Positions 1-8,923 are shown, numbered from the stretch's first letter. The stretch: DNA of 64,000 nt from Pseudarthrobacter defluvii (GCF_030816725.1 NZ_JAUSYG010000001.1:2790001-2854000); one strand, 5' to 3'. Translations and numbers: made by a program. The notes: generated from the letters alone by a model not told the origin.

Positions 1-1532
1 TTGTCCAGGGTGGTGCCAAGCCAGCCCAGGAAGAAGGCCAGCGGGATGGACACGATGCCCGGGTTGCTGAGCGGGAAGAGGGCGAAGTTTGCCCCGGGGA
101 TCATGGAGGTCTTCAGTCCCGATACCACCGGGGAGAAGACGATGAGCAGGATCGCCGAGGCCAGGCCGCCGTACATGCTCCACACGGCGCCCTGGGTGGT
201 GAACTTCCGCCAGAACAGCGAGTAGATGATGGTGGGCAGGTTGGCCGAGGCTGCGACGGCGAAGGCGAGCGCCACCAGGAAGGCGACGTTCTGGCCGTTG
301 GCGAAGATGCCACCCAGGATGGCGAGGATGCCGATCACCACCACGGTGCGCCGTGCCACCCGGACTTCCGTGGCGGCGTCGGCCTTGCCCTTGGCAATGA
401 CGTTGGCGTAGATGTCATGGGCAAAGGACGCTGCGGCCGTAATGGTCAGGCCAGCCACCACCGCCAGGATGGTGGCGAACGCCACCGCGGAGATGAAACC
501 GAGCAGCAGTGGCCCGCCCAGGTAGAAGGCCAGCAGCGGGGCGGCGGCGTTGACGCCGCCCGGGGCGGACTTGATGGTGTCCGCTCCCACCAGGGCAGCT
601 GCGCCGTAGCCCAGCACCAGGGTGAACAGGTAGAACAGGCCGATCAGCCAGATGGACCACACCACGGACTTGCGGGCTTCCTTGGCCGTGGGCACGGTGT
701 AGAAGCGCATCAGGACGTGCGGGAGCGCTGCCGTGCCGAGCACCAGGGCCAGGCCCAGGGACATGAAGTCCAGCTTGGAGGTGTCGGTCTTGCCGTACTG
801 CAGGCCCGGGTTGAGGACCGCGGGGTTGTTGGCGGTCTCCACGGCGCCGCCCAGCAGGGCGGAGAGGTTGAAGCCGTAGATCGCAAGGACCCACAGGGTC
901 ATGACGGCGGCACCGGCGATCAGCAGCATGGCTTTGATGATCTGGACCCAGGTGGTGCCCTTCATGCCGCCGATCAGGACGTACATGATCATGAGGGCGC
1001 CGACGACGACAATCACCAGCGCTTGCCCGCCCCAGTCGCTGATGCCCAGCAGAAGGGAAATCAGGCTGCCCGCGCCGGCCATCTGGGCCAGCAGGTAAAA
1101 GAAGCAGACGGCAAGGGTAGAGATGGCGGCGGCGATCCGGACCGGCCGCTGCTTCAGTCGGAAGGACAGCACGTCCGCCATGGTGAACTTGCCGGTGTTG
1201 CGCAGCAGTTCAGCCACCAGCAGCAGCGCCACCAGCCAGGCCACCAGGAAGCCGATGGAGTACATGAACCCGTCATAGCCGTTGATGGCGATGGCACCGG
1301 TAATGCCCAGGAAGGATGCCGCCGACAGGTAATCGCCGGCGATGGCGGTGCCGTTCTGGGAGCCGGTGAACGAGCGTCCGGCGGCGTAGTAGTCGGCGGC
1401 AGTCTTGTTGTTGCGGCTGGCCCGGAACACGATCACCATGGTCACGGCGACGAACAGGCCGAAGATGCCCATGTTCAGCAGGGTGGTGTCCTTGAGGGCG
1501 GCGACGTCCACCGTTGCGGGAATTGCGATCAT
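1..1532 (-). CDS. actP: Cation/acetate symporter ActP (SSS family), 3' end cut by window
   Basis: A sodium:solute symporter that probably imports acetate or another short monocarboxylate across the plasma membrane. About 510 residues are visible, with many hydrophobic helices. Diagnostic stretches include AIAGDYLSAASFLGITG near the N-terminus, GGMKGTTWVQ in the middle and LPHVLMRFYTVPTAKEAR further on, all typical of ActP. The start ATG overlaps the stop of the upstream DUF485 gene (ATGA), the usual yjcH-actP arrangement, so the two are co-transcribed. The C-terminus lies beyond base 1. A second SSS symporter of the same type sits at 4414-5880, on the other side of a two-component system. The substrate is inferred from the family only. 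Confidence 0.93.
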   Translation of the reverse strand, partial: MIAIPATVDVAALKDTTLLNMGIFGLFVAVTMVIVFRASRNNKTAADYYAAGRSFTGSQNGTAIAGDYLSAASFLGITGAIAINGYDGFMYSIGFLVAWLVALLLVAELLRNTGKFTMADVLSFRLKQRPVRIAAAISTLAVCFFYLLAQMAGAGSLISLLLGISDWGGQALVIVVVGALMIMYVLIGGMKGTTWVQIIKAMLLIAGAAVMTLWVLAIYGFNLSALLGGAVETANNPAVLNPGLQYGKTDTSKLDFMSLGLALVLGTAALPHVLMRFYTVPTAKEARKSVVWSIWLIGLFYLFTLVLGYGAAALVGADTIKSAPGGVNAAAPLLAFYLGGPLLLGFISAVAFATILAVVAGLTITAAASFAHDIYANVIAKGKADAATEVRVARRTVVVIGILAILGGIFANGQNVAFLVALAFAVAASANLPTIIYSLFWRKFTTQGAVWSMYGGLASAILLIVFSPVVSGLKTSMIPGANFALFPLSNPGIVSIPLAFFLGWLGTTLD

Positions 1533-1909
1533 TTGTTGGCTCCGCCCACTCGGTTTCCGTTCTTATCGAATTCGTGCCCCTCGATCTCGTGCCTGATCTC
1601 CGAGGCGATGGGGTCCAGCCGCTTGTTGGAGTAGTGCACGTACCAGCCGGTGATGGCGAAGGTGGAGACGAACTGGAGCAGGCCAAGGATCAGGCCGATG
1701 TTGATGTTGCCCCAGACCTTGGTGGACATGAAGCCCACCGCGTAGTCGGCAAGCAGGACATAGGCGAAGTACCACAGCAGGAAGGCCACTGCCATGGGGA
1801 AGACAAAGCTGCGGTGACGCTTGCGCAGTTCCAGGAACGGCCCGGTCGACTGGACTTGTTCGAAGTCCACGGACGCCGCTGCGTCCGGAGTATGGGCATC
1901 GTTACCCAT
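1529..1909 (-). CDS. DUF485 inner-membrane protein (YjcH-like)
   Basis: A 126-residue protein with two central transmembrane helices (about residues 36-57 and 72-95). The family signature is visible in LRKRHRSFVFPMAVAFLLWY, ADYAVGFMSTKVWGNINIG and GLLQFVSTFAITGWYVHYSNK. DUF485 proteins are nearly always encoded just before ActP-type symporters and may act as an accessory subunit; the mechanism is not established. The stop overlaps the actP start by four bases. A purine-rich GAGGAGGAACG sequence just upstream serves as ribosome binding site. Its promoter lies in the 185-bp divergent region shared with the sensor kinase at 2095. Confidence 0.93.
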   Translation of the reverse strand: MGNDAHTPDAAASVDFEQVQSTGPFLELRKRHRSFVFPMAVAFLLWYFAYVLLADYAVGFMSTKVWGNINIGLILGLLQFVSTFAITGWYVHYSNKRLDPIASEIRHEIEGHEFDKNGNRVGGANK

Positions 1910-1931
1910 CGTTCCTCCTCATTGAGTTGCC

Positions 1932-2020
1932 GGAACACACCGGGCGGCAGGCCCTGATCCACACAGGGGCACCGCAGATGTGACAGCAATCACTCTGCCG
2001 CCCGGAAGCGGCCGTGTTCC
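1932..2020. promoter_or_regulatory. Nested inverted repeats in the symporter/kinase divergent promoter region
   Basis: Two concentric inverted repeats occupy the divergent intergenic region 1910-2094. The outer pair is GGAACAC (1932-1938) and GTGTTCC (2014-2020). The inner pair is CCGGGCGGCAG (1940-1950) and CTGCCGCCCGG (1995-2005). They could form a long cruciform or be paired regulator sites, for example for the LytTR protein encoded alongside. No clear -35/-10 pair was recognised. The function is inferred from position only. Confidence 0.5.
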
Positions 2021-2094
2021 AGCACATTCCCGCCCGTCGTCGCTCAACGGTTGCGATGCTGCGGCAAACGGCACCCGCAGCTACGCTGGGCACC

Positions 2095-3276
2095 ATGCCG
2101 GACTCCCCCCTCCTTACCGCCGCGGCCGTGGCGGTAATCGCCATGGCCATTGCCGTCGTCGTCGGCGTGGGCCTGAAGGTGCTCCGCTCCTTCCGTGATC
2201 TGGGCACTGATGCCGAGCGCGCCACGTACCACACGCTCCACGCCGCCTCCCAGGCCGGGCAGCACCTGCGGCGCGGCCTGAACCCCGCCGGTGCCGCCAA
2301 GGCCAGCCGCCAGCTGCGCGGCCTGCTCGCCTGCGACGCTTTGGCCATCACGGACACTTCAGGCGTGCTGGCCTGGGACGGCGGCGCCGAGGACGTCAGG
2401 CCGGGTTTGATGGAACTCGCCGCCGACGTCCTGGCCTCGGGCCGGACCGCCGTGCTCTCCCCCGGAGAAGAAGGGACGGGCGGCCGCCTTGCCGGTGTCA
2501 TCGCGCCGGTGCGGGCGGGCACACGCGTGGTGGGTGCCGTGGCCGCCTTCGCTCCTTCGGCAGGGGCGGGCCTGGTCCGGGCAACGGGCGAAGTGGCGGA
2601 CTGGGTGGCCGTCCAGGTGGAACTTGCAGAACTGGACGCCTCCCGGACGCTGCTGATGGAAGCGGAAGTGCGGGCGCTGCGAGCCCAGATCAGCCCGCAC
2701 TTCATCTACAACTCCCTCAACGCCATCGCGTCCTTCATCAACACGGACCCGGAGCGGGCCAGGGAGCTGGTGGTGGAGTTTGCCGACTTCACCCGCTACT
2801 CCTTCCGGCGGCACGGCGACTTCACCACGCTCGCAGAAGAGCTGCGCTGCATCGACCGCTACCTGCTCCTGGAGCGCGCCCGGTTCGGCGACAGGGTCCA
2901 GGTCAGCCTGCGCATTGCCCCCGAAGTCCTCAGCACCGTCATCCCCTTCCTCAGCCTCCAGCCGTTGGTGGAAAATGCGGTCCGGCACGGGCTTGAGGCA
3001 AAGGCCGGGCCGGGGCATATCAGCATCACCGCTGAGGACGCGGGTGCCTTCGCTGAGGTCACCATTGAGGACGACGGGGTGGGGATGGATCCGGAGCAGC
3101 TCCGGTCCGTCCTTGCGGGCCACACCGATGGAGACCATGTGGGCCTGCGGAACGTGGACGCCCGCCTGCGCCAGGTGTACGGCAACGACCACGGGCTGGT
3201 GGTGGAAACGGCGCCGGGCGAGGGAACGCTGATCACCATGCGGGTGCCCAAGTCCCAGCCCGGGCACGATGCGTGA
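2095..3276 (+). CDS. LytS/YpdA-type sensor histidine kinase
   Basis: A 393-residue sensor kinase of the LytS family. It starts with one transmembrane helix (about residues 6-27), followed by a GAF-like sensor region (about 55-180). The His_kinase box is QISPHFIYNSLNAIASF with phospho-acceptor H202. The HATPase domain has ENAVRHG (N294) and the G-box DDGVGM. It lacks the 5TM-5TMR membrane domain of classic LytS, so it may sense an intracellular signal. ATG 2095 is preferred over an in-frame ATG at 2014 because the hydrophobic helix follows it directly. The response regulator lies 33 bp downstream. Related pairs in other bacteria (BtsSR, LytST) control pyruvate transporters, consistent with the symporters on both sides. 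Confidence 0.93.
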   Translation: MPDSPLLTAAAVAVIAMAIAVVVGVGLKVLRSFRDLGTDAERATYHTLHAASQAGQHLRRGLNPAGAAKASRQLRGLLACDALAITDTSGVLAWDGGAEDVRPGLMELAADVLASGRTAVLSPGEEGTGGRLAGVIAPVRAGTRVVGAVAAFAPSAGAGLVRATGEVADWVAVQVELAELDASRTLLMEAEVRALRAQISPHFIYNSLNAIASFINTDPERARELVVEFADFTRYSFRRHGDFTTLAEELRCIDRYLLLERARFGDRVQVSLRIAPEVLSTVIPFLSLQPLVENAVRHGLEAKAGPGHISITAEDAGAFAEVTIEDDGVGMDPEQLRSVLAGHTDGDHVGLRNVDARLRQVYGNDHGLVVETAPGEGTLITMRVPKSQPGHDA

Positions 3277-3309
3277 GGTGCGTCCTGCCGCTGGAAGTAC
3301 CCTAGGAGG

Positions 3310-4026
3310 ATGATTAACGTCCTCGTCGTTGATGATGAGCTGCCCGCCGTTGAGGAGCTGGCCTTCCTGCTGGGCAGGGACGAACGCATCGGAAAGGTGC
3401 TGCGGGCCACCTCCGGCGCCGAAGCACTCACGGCATTGGCTGCCGGCAGCATCGGCGCGGTCTTCCTGGACATCCACATGCCTGCCGTGTCCGGCCTGGA
3501 TATTGCAGCCGCCATCGCCCGGAGCAGCAACCCGCCGGCCGTCGTTTTTGTCACGGCGGACGAGGACCACGCCCTGGCGGCGTTCGAACTCGCCGCCGTG
3601 GATTACCTGCTCAAGCCGGTCCGTACGGAGCGCCTGGCCCGATCCGTTGCGCGGATCAGTGAACTGCGCGACGGCGGCGCGGCACCTGAGATGATTACCG
3701 TTGACCAGGGCGGGACCACCAGGATGATCCGCCGCGACGACGTCACGTACGTCCAGGCCCAGGGCGACTACGCACGGCTGCATACCGCCGATGCGAGCTA
3801 CCTCATCCGGGTGCCGCTGGCCGACCTGGAGCAGCAGTGGGCTGATGCGGGGTTCATCCGCACCCACCGCTCCTACCTGGTGGCCCTGAAGCATGTGTCC
3901 TCGATGAAGCTGGCGGCCGACGGGCCGCGCGTCACGGTGGCGGGCGCCGGTCTTCCCATCAGCCGGCGGCACCTGCCGATCGTGCGGGAGAAGCTTGAGG
4001 CCACGAGGATCAGGCCGCACGCATGA
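3310..4026 (+). CDS. LytTR-family response regulator
   Basis: A 238-residue response regulator. The receiver domain (1-115) has acidic residues D8/D9, phospho-acceptor D54 in FLDIHMP, T/S in FVTAD and K in LLKPV. The C-terminal LytTR DNA-binding domain (about 130-235) shows YVQAQGDYARLHT and the motif FIRTHRSYLVAL. It is the partner of the kinase at 2095-3276 and overlaps the next gene by four bases. AGGAGG lies directly against the ATG with no spacer, which is unusual, but the reading MINVLVVDDE is the normal start of the family. Likely targets are the flanking symporter genes. Confidence 0.94.
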   Translation: MINVLVVDDELPAVEELAFLLGRDERIGKVLRATSGAEALTALAAGSIGAVFLDIHMPAVSGLDIAAAIARSSNPPAVVFVTADEDHALAAFELAAVDYLLKPVRTERLARSVARISELRDGGAAPEMITVDQGGTTRMIRRDDVTYVQAQGDYARLHTADASYLIRVPLADLEQQWADAGFIRTHRSYLVALKHVSSMKLAADGPRVTVAGAGLPISRRHLPIVREKLEATRIRPHA

Positions 4027-4406
4027 CGCGGGTCCGGGTGACGGCCCCGCATGCGTCCGTCCGCACTCCTGCCCGCACTCCTGCCCGCAACGGGCAGCGC
4101 CCGCTGGAGTCGCGCGAAGCGGCGCAGGATTCAGACGTGGGACAGGTGTTCGTCCGCTCGCTCATCCGGTCGCAGCTGCGCCTGGCCCTGGTGGTGGCGG
4201 GCGGTTTCCTGCTGATCCTTGCCGCGTTCCCGTTGATCCTGGTGGCGGTGCCCGGCCTCGCAGACGCGCGGATCGCCGGCATTCCCTTTGGCTGGCTGCT
4301 GCTGGGCGCCGGCATCTACCCTGTGATCGGGCTAAGCGCGTGGCTTTACGTCAGGACGGCGGCGCGCAATGAGGCACGGTACCGGGACCTGGCGGGGGAA
4401 CAGTGA
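4023..4406 (+). CDS. Small two-helix membrane protein, probable symporter accessory subunit
   Basis: A 127-residue protein with a basic N-terminal tail (about 45 residues) and two transmembrane helices (about 56-80 and 88-110), ending in a charged tail ARNEARYRDLAGEQ. It overlaps the response regulator by ATGA and ends 7 bp before the symporter at 4414. Its size, topology and place before an SSS symporter recall the DUF485 partner of the opposite operon, but sequence resemblance is weak (VRSLIRSQLRLAL may match the DUF485 entry helix). A function as accessory subunit is inferred. Confidence 0.8.
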   Translation: MTRVRVTAPHASVRTPARTPARNGQRPLESREAAQDSDVGQVFVRSLIRSQLRLALVVAGGFLLILAAFPLILVAVPGLADARIAGIPFGWLLLGAGIYPVIGLSAWLYVRTAARNEARYRDLAGEQ

Positions 4407-4413
4407 TGCACGG

Positions 4414-5880
4414 GTGAATGCGGGCGTTGCCATCACCGCCGTCACGGTGGTGTCCCTCGCCACCGCCATCATCGGGTTCTACGGGCTGCGGATCTCGCGC
4501 ACCACCGGTGACTTCTACGTTGCCTCGCGGACCGTGCGGCCCTGGTGGAACGCATCGGCGATCGGGGGTGAATACCTGTCCGCCGCCAGCTTCCTGGGCG
4601 TGGCCGGACTCATCCTGCTGTCCGGGACCGACGCGCTCTGGTTTCCGGTCGGCTACACCGCCGGCTACCTGATGCTGTTGCTCTTCGTCGCCGCCCCGCT
4701 GCGCCGGTCCGGGGCCTACACCATTCCGGACTTCACCGAGTCCCGGCTCGCTTCCCGGACGGTCCGGCGGGTCACCAGTCTGGTGGTGGTGATGGTGGGC
4801 TGGCTGTACATCGTGCCGCAACTCCATGGCGCCGCGCTGACCATCCGGATTGCCACGGGCCTGCCGCCGTGGGTGGGCTCCGTGGCGGTCGTGGTGGTGG
4901 TGTGCCTGACGGTGGTGGCCGGCGGGATGCGGTCCATCACCTTCGTCCAGGCGTTCCAGTACTGGCTCAAGCTGACGGCCCTGGCCGTCCCCATCCTGTT
5001 CATCATCTTCATGCTGGCAGGCCATGGGGCCGAGCCGCAGTCCCCGCCGGCCGTCAATCCCACGGGCGCGCCGCCGGCGGGACCGTACCAGAATGTCTCC
5101 CTGCTGGTGGCGCTGTTGTTCGGCACCCTGGGGCTGCCGCACGTGCTGGTGCGTTTCTACACCAACCCGGACGGGCACTCGGCGCGGCGCACCACACTGA
5201 TCGTCCTGGGCCTGCTCTCCGTGTTTTACCTCTTCCCCACCGCCTACGGCCTGGTGGCACGCATGTTCGCGCCCGACCTTGCCCGGTCGGGGCAGCCGGA
5301 CGCCATGGTCCTGCGGCTGCCGGGCGAACTGGTCGGCGGGATGGCGGGTGACCTGCTCTCCGCCCTGGTGGTGGCCGGGGCATTCGCCGCGTTCCTGTCC
5401 ACCACCTCGGGCCTGGTGGTGTCCCTGGCGGGTGTCATCAGCCAGGACGTCCTGGGCGGCAGCGTCCGGGGGTTCCGGCTCGCGGCCGTCGTGTCCGCCG
5501 TCGTCCCCCTTGGCTTTGCCTTCATGACCGGTTCCCTGGCACTGGCCGGCAGCGTGGGACTGGTGTTCGCCTTCACCGCCTCCACAGTCTGCCCCGTCCT
5601 GCTGCTGGGCATCTGGTGGCGCGGGCTGACGGACGCCGGGGCCATCGCCGGCATGGTGACCGGCGGGGTGCTGTGCGGTGGGGCGATGATTGCGGGCGCA
5701 GTATCGGGTTCGGGCCTGACGCCGCCCTGGCTCGCGCAGCCGGCGGCCTGGAGCGTGCCTGCCGCGTTCGCCGTGATGGTCATCGTGTCCCGGGCCACTT
5801 CCCACCGGATCCCGCGCACCATGCCGCGGATCATGACCCGCCTGCACACCCCGGAACGGCCGCTGGCAACCGAACGGTGA
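4414..5880 (+). CDS. Sodium:solute symporter (SSS family, ActP-like)
   Basis: A 488-residue membrane transporter of the SSS family. Typical stretches are RTVRPWWNASAIGGEYLSA, AGGMRSITFVQAFQYWLK, LPHVLVRFYTNPDGHSARRT and FLSTTSGLVVSLAGVISQDV. It is a paralogue of the ActP gene at 1-1532. The start is taken as GTG 4414, with GGCGGGGGAA upstream and only 7 bp after the preceding stop; an upstream in-frame ATG lies inside the previous gene. It is probably co-transcribed with the two-component genes and takes up a monocarboxylate, perhaps pyruvate or acetate; the substrate is not visible from sequence. Confidence 0.92.
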   Translation: MNAGVAITAVTVVSLATAIIGFYGLRISRTTGDFYVASRTVRPWWNASAIGGEYLSAASFLGVAGLILLSGTDALWFPVGYTAGYLMLLLFVAAPLRRSGAYTIPDFTESRLASRTVRRVTSLVVVMVGWLYIVPQLHGAALTIRIATGLPPWVGSVAVVVVVCLTVVAGGMRSITFVQAFQYWLKLTALAVPILFIIFMLAGHGAEPQSPPAVNPTGAPPAGPYQNVSLLVALLFGTLGLPHVLVRFYTNPDGHSARRTTLIVLGLLSVFYLFPTAYGLVARMFAPDLARSGQPDAMVLRLPGELVGGMAGDLLSALVVAGAFAAFLSTTSGLVVSLAGVISQDVLGGSVRGFRLAAVVSAVVPLGFAFMTGSLALAGSVGLVFAFTASTVCPVLLLGIWWRGLTDAGAIAGMVTGGVLCGGAMIAGAVSGSGLTPPWLAQPAAWSVPAAFAVMVIVSRATSHRIPRTMPRIMTRLHTPERPLATER

Positions 5881-5899
5881 TCGGGAGGACAATAGCGCC

Positions 5900-6589
5900 A
5901 TGTCCATCGAGGACGGCGGTACGTTCCACCAGCAAGGTGCGGTCCCGGCATCCGTGCGGGCGCAGCTGCTCGCCACGGAGCACTGGGGCCTGCTGGCATC
6001 ACGCAGTACTGCCCAGGGCGAGGTCTTGACCCGGATCAGCATGTTCCTCACCTTCACGTCGGCAAGCCTGGTCAGCGTGGCACTGGTGGGCCAGGCCACG
6101 GGGTTTTCCGATGCCTTCGTCCTGCTGGCCGTGATTGTCCTGTTCATCGACGCGGCGATTGGGCTCCTGACCCAGCTCCGCGTAATGAACGTGGCCTACG
6201 AGGACCTCATGTACGTCACCGCCATGAACAGGCTGCGGGCCGCCTACGTGGACCTTGACCCGGGCGTGGCACCGTACCTGATGGCGGCCCATCATGACGA
6301 CGAAGCAGGTTCCCGGCAGACCTACTATTTCTTCGCCAATCGTGGCAGCTTCAGCCAAGTGGCCGGCAGCAGCATGATCTTCATAACCATGGCGAACGCC
6401 GCCTTGATAGCCATCCTGGCAGGCCTGCTGGTGACCCTGGCAGGAGCCGGCACGGCAGGGGCCACAGTGACGGGCGCCGTGTGCGGAACCGGGTTCCTCG
6501 CTGTGTCCGTCCTGCGCGGGGGCCGACGCTACCGCGAGGTGTGGCGCCGCTTTACGCCGCTGTCCCCCACCCCGCCGTCCGGGGACTGA
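5900..6589 (+). CDS. Hypothetical membrane protein
   Basis: A 229-residue protein with a soluble N-terminus, a first helix pair (about 48-92, starting MFLTFTSASLVSVALVG), a soluble middle segment (about 93-150, rich in Tyr, Asp and His) and a second helix pair (about 155-205), then an Arg-rich tail. GGGAGG stands 12 bp before the ATG and 19 bp separates it from the symporter, so it may be the last gene of the operon. No family was recognised; the topology resembles small four-helix proteins of unknown role. Confidence 0.75.
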   Translation: MSIEDGGTFHQQGAVPASVRAQLLATEHWGLLASRSTAQGEVLTRISMFLTFTSASLVSVALVGQATGFSDAFVLLAVIVLFIDAAIGLLTQLRVMNVAYEDLMYVTAMNRLRAAYVDLDPGVAPYLMAAHHDDEAGSRQTYYFFANRGSFSQVAGSSMIFITMANAALIAILAGLLVTLAGAGTAGATVTGAVCGTGFLAVSVLRGGRRYREVWRRFTPLSPTPPSGD

Positions 6590-6610
6590 GCCCCCGCAGC
6601 AGTGGCCCCG

Positions 6611-7195
6611 TCAGTCGATGGCGGCCATCAGTTCGACGACGCGGTCCAGGAAGGCGTCCACCTGCGACTCCTCGTAACCCTCCTGGCCCACGGCAGGACG
6701 GAAGACTGCGCGCCGCACACTGTCAACACTCAGGGGCTTGTCCTGCTCAAGGTAGGCGACGAGTTCGTGGCACAGCCGGTCGACGTCGTGCGTGTCGTAG
6801 CTGCGTGCATTCTTTTTGCTGGGCCGGCGGAAGCGGTCCCCGTCCGGCCGGTGCAGCCGGCCCCGGAGGATGCCGGACAGGTTTCCGATTTCGCGCAGCC
6901 AGGCTTCCTCGCCGCGCGCCGCGATCAGCTCGTCCCGCTCCCGGCGCGCGAAGGCATCCTCGAGCCGGTCCAGTGCGGCATCCACAACGGCAGCAGAGTA
7001 GCCGCCCTTGACGGGATCGAAGGACACAGCCCTTACGTCGGAGCTGTTGACGGGGTCGGCGGCAGTTTCGGGCGTTTCCAGGGAAACCCGCGCCCGCTGC
7101 AGGAACTGGTCCACCTGCCTGGCGTTGTAGCCGTACTCACTGCGCTGCACGCGCTCAAAGGACGCAGGGATCTGCCGATGAATGTCCAATGCCAC
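6611..7195 (-). CDS. DivIVA-repeat protein
   Basis: A 194-residue soluble protein with short DivIVA-like repeats: FERVQRSEYGYNARQVDQFL at the N-terminus, FDPVKGGYSAAVVDAALDRL, ARSYDTHDVDRLCHELV and FRPAVGQEGYEESQVDAFLD at the C-terminus. Each ends in a (A/V)VD-x-x-L-type turn, the pattern of the actinobacterial DivIVA-domain repeat family. DivIVA proteins bind curved membrane and organise polar growth and cell-wall synthesis; this short form lacks a long coiled coil, so its role is unclear. It lies downstream of cdsA on the same strand, behind hairpins at 7245-7306. Confidence 0.85.
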   Translation of the reverse strand: MALDIHRQIPASFERVQRSEYGYNARQVDQFLQRARVSLETPETAADPVNSSDVRAVSFDPVKGGYSAAVVDAALDRLEDAFARRERDELIAARGEEAWLREIGNLSGILRGRLHRPDGDRFRRPSKKNARSYDTHDVDRLCHELVAYLEQDKPLSVDSVRRAVFRPAVGQEGYEESQVDAFLDRVVELMAAID

Positions 7196-7244
7196 TTCGA
7201 TTCCTTCAATGCTCTTCAGCCGTTGTGCTTCCGCACCAGTTTAA

Positions 7245-7306
7245 GGTGCCGGGCCTGGTGCGGCCGCCCGGCGCCTGCTTGTTTCAGATGCCCGGCCGCG
7301 CCGGGC
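7245..7306 (-). terminator. Two hairpins after cdsA
   Basis: A 10-bp stem with one G-T wobble (GGTGCCGGGC 7245-7254 with 7266-7275) is followed on the minus strand by TTAAACTGG. A second perfect 7-bp stem with a 3-nt loop lies at 7290-7306. They lie between the cdsA stop and the DivIVA-repeat gene, so partial termination is likely. T-tracts are weak. Confidence 0.5.
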
Positions 7307-7321
7307 TGGAGGGGCCTACGT

Positions 7322-8236
7322 TCAGGCTACGAGTCCGTACAGGATGAACGCCACGGGCGCGGCGAACACGATGGAGTCCAGCCGGTCCATTACGCCTCCG
7401 TGCCCGGGCAGGATGCTGCTCATGTCCTTGACGCCCAGTTCACGCTTGACCATGGATTCGGCGAGGTCGCCGGCGGTGGACGCAGCCACCGTTCCCACGG
7501 CCAGCACCGCTCCTACCCACCATGGCTTGTCCAGCACGTAGAGGGCGGCGAGGATGCCGATCAGCATGGCTCCGGCTACCGATCCCGCGAAGCCCTCCCA
7601 TGATTTCTTTGGGCTGATCTTCGGCGCCATGGGGTGTTTTCCGATGGATGCGCCCACCAGGTAGCCGAAGGTGTCGTTGGAGACCACCAGCAGCAGCATG
7701 ACGGCGATCTCCCACGCTCCGATGGGCGCCAGCCCGTCCGGCCACAGGCCCAGCGGCGTTGTGCCGGCGGCATGGAGGGGAAGGGCAGCGAAACTGATGA
7801 AGAACGGCACCCAGCCCAGGGTAAAGACGCCCGCGAAGATGCTGTTGGCCGAGCCTGCGGCACTTTCGATGGACCGCCAGAGCAGGACCGCCACGGCGCT
7901 GAGCAGGAGGGCGAACAACTGGGTCTCGATGCCGCCAAAGTACGCCGCGAACGGCAGGGCCAGGGTACCTGTCATGACCGGCACGATTGGCATCCTGGTG
8001 CCGTTGGCCTCCAGCGCCCGGTAGATTTCCCAGACGCCAAAGACCGCGAAGGCCGTGACGATGGCTACGAAGGCCAGCGGGAGGAACAACAGCCCGCCCA
8101 GGACGGCGATGAGCATGGCCAGGCCCACCACGACGGCGGCAGGCAGGTTGCGCCCCGCCTTTGGCGTCGGGTTGCTCCTGGGCTGCTTCCCCCGTGTGCG
8201 CGCCCTGGGTGTGGGGGCCTGATCTGCCTGGCCCAT
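7322..8236 (-). CDS. cdsA: Phosphatidate cytidylyltransferase CdsA
   Basis: A 304-residue enzyme making CDP-diacylglycerol from phosphatidic acid and CTP, the entry step to phospholipid synthesis. A basic soluble tail (about 30 residues) precedes about eight transmembrane helices. The family signature is present at the C-terminus as SPKKSWEGFAGS and GDLAESMVKRELGVKDMSSILPGHGGVMDRLDS. The start ATG overlaps the frr stop by one base (TGATG), so translation is coupled. The gene follows rpsB-tsf-pyrH-frr in the order common in actinobacteria. Confidence 0.97.
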   Translation of the reverse strand: MGQADQAPTPRARTRGKQPRSNPTPKAGRNLPAAVVVGLAMLIAVLGGLLFLPLAFVAIVTAFAVFGVWEIYRALEANGTRMPIVPVMTGTLALPFAAYFGGIETQLFALLLSAVAVLLWRSIESAAGSANSIFAGVFTLGWVPFFISFAALPLHAAGTTPLGLWPDGLAPIGAWEIAVMLLLVVSNDTFGYLVGASIGKHPMAPKISPKKSWEGFAGSVAGAMLIGILAALYVLDKPWWVGAVLAVGTVAASTAGDLAESMVKRELGVKDMSSILPGHGGVMDRLDSIVFAAPVAFILYGLVA

Positions 8237-8793
8237 CAGACTTCGAGCAGCTCTGCTTCCTTGCGCTTGAGCAGCTCGTCGATGCCGTCCACGTGGGCTT
8301 TGGTCAGGCTGTCCAGTTCCTTCTCGGCACGGTTGCCTTCGTCCTCGCCCGCTTCGCCGTCCTTGACCAGGCGGTCCAGGGTTTCCTTGGCCTTGCGGCG
8401 GATGTTCCGGATGGAGACCTTTGCGTCCTCGCCCTTGGTCTTGACGATCTTGACGTATTCCTTGCGGCGTTCCTTGGTCAGTTCAGGAATGGTGATCCTG
8501 ATGACGTTGCCGTCATTGGAAGGGTTGGCGCCAACCTCGGAATCGCTCAGGGCGCGCTCGATGTCCCGGAGGGCGGACTTGTCGAACGGGGTGATCAGGA
8601 TGGTCCGGGCGTCCGGGATGGCAAAGGAAGCCAGTTGCTGCAGCGGTGTGGGCGAGCCGTAGTATTCCACCAGGACCTTGTTGTACAGGCCGGGGTTCGC
8701 GCGGCCGGTGCGGACGGAAGCGAAGTCTTCCTTGGCTACCTCAACCGCCTTGTCCATCTTTTCTTCGGCTTCGAGCAAGGTTTCTTCGATCAC
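8236..8793 (-). CDS. frr: Ribosome recycling factor
   Basis: A 185-residue protein that splits post-termination ribosomes together with EF-G. The sequence shows the expected [28 protein letters not shown] segment and the C-terminal helix [21 protein letters not shown]. The GTG start at 8793 is chosen because CAGGAG sits 6 bp before it and [13 protein letters not shown] is the normal family N-terminus; an upstream in-frame ATG would add 26 unrelated residues. It overlaps cdsA by one base. Confidence 0.97.
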   Translation of the reverse strand: MIEETLLEAEEKMDKAVEVAKEDFASVRTGRANPGLYNKVLVEYYGSPTPLQQLASFAIPDARTILITPFDKSALRDIERALSDSEVGANPSNDGNVIRITIPELTKERRKEYVKIVKTKGEDAKVSIRNIRRKAKETLDRLVKDGEAGEDEGNRAEKELDSLTKAHVDGIDELLKRKEAELLEV

Positions 8794-8923
8794 GGTCTCT
8801 CCTGACGGTTCTGGTGCGGTCCGGGGCGCCGGTTCCATGCACTCACGTGGTTCTTGGTTGCTGGTTACCATCCCCGCCGGGAAGGGCGGGGACGGAACTG
8901 TCCTGGAATCATCCTAGCCGCAG

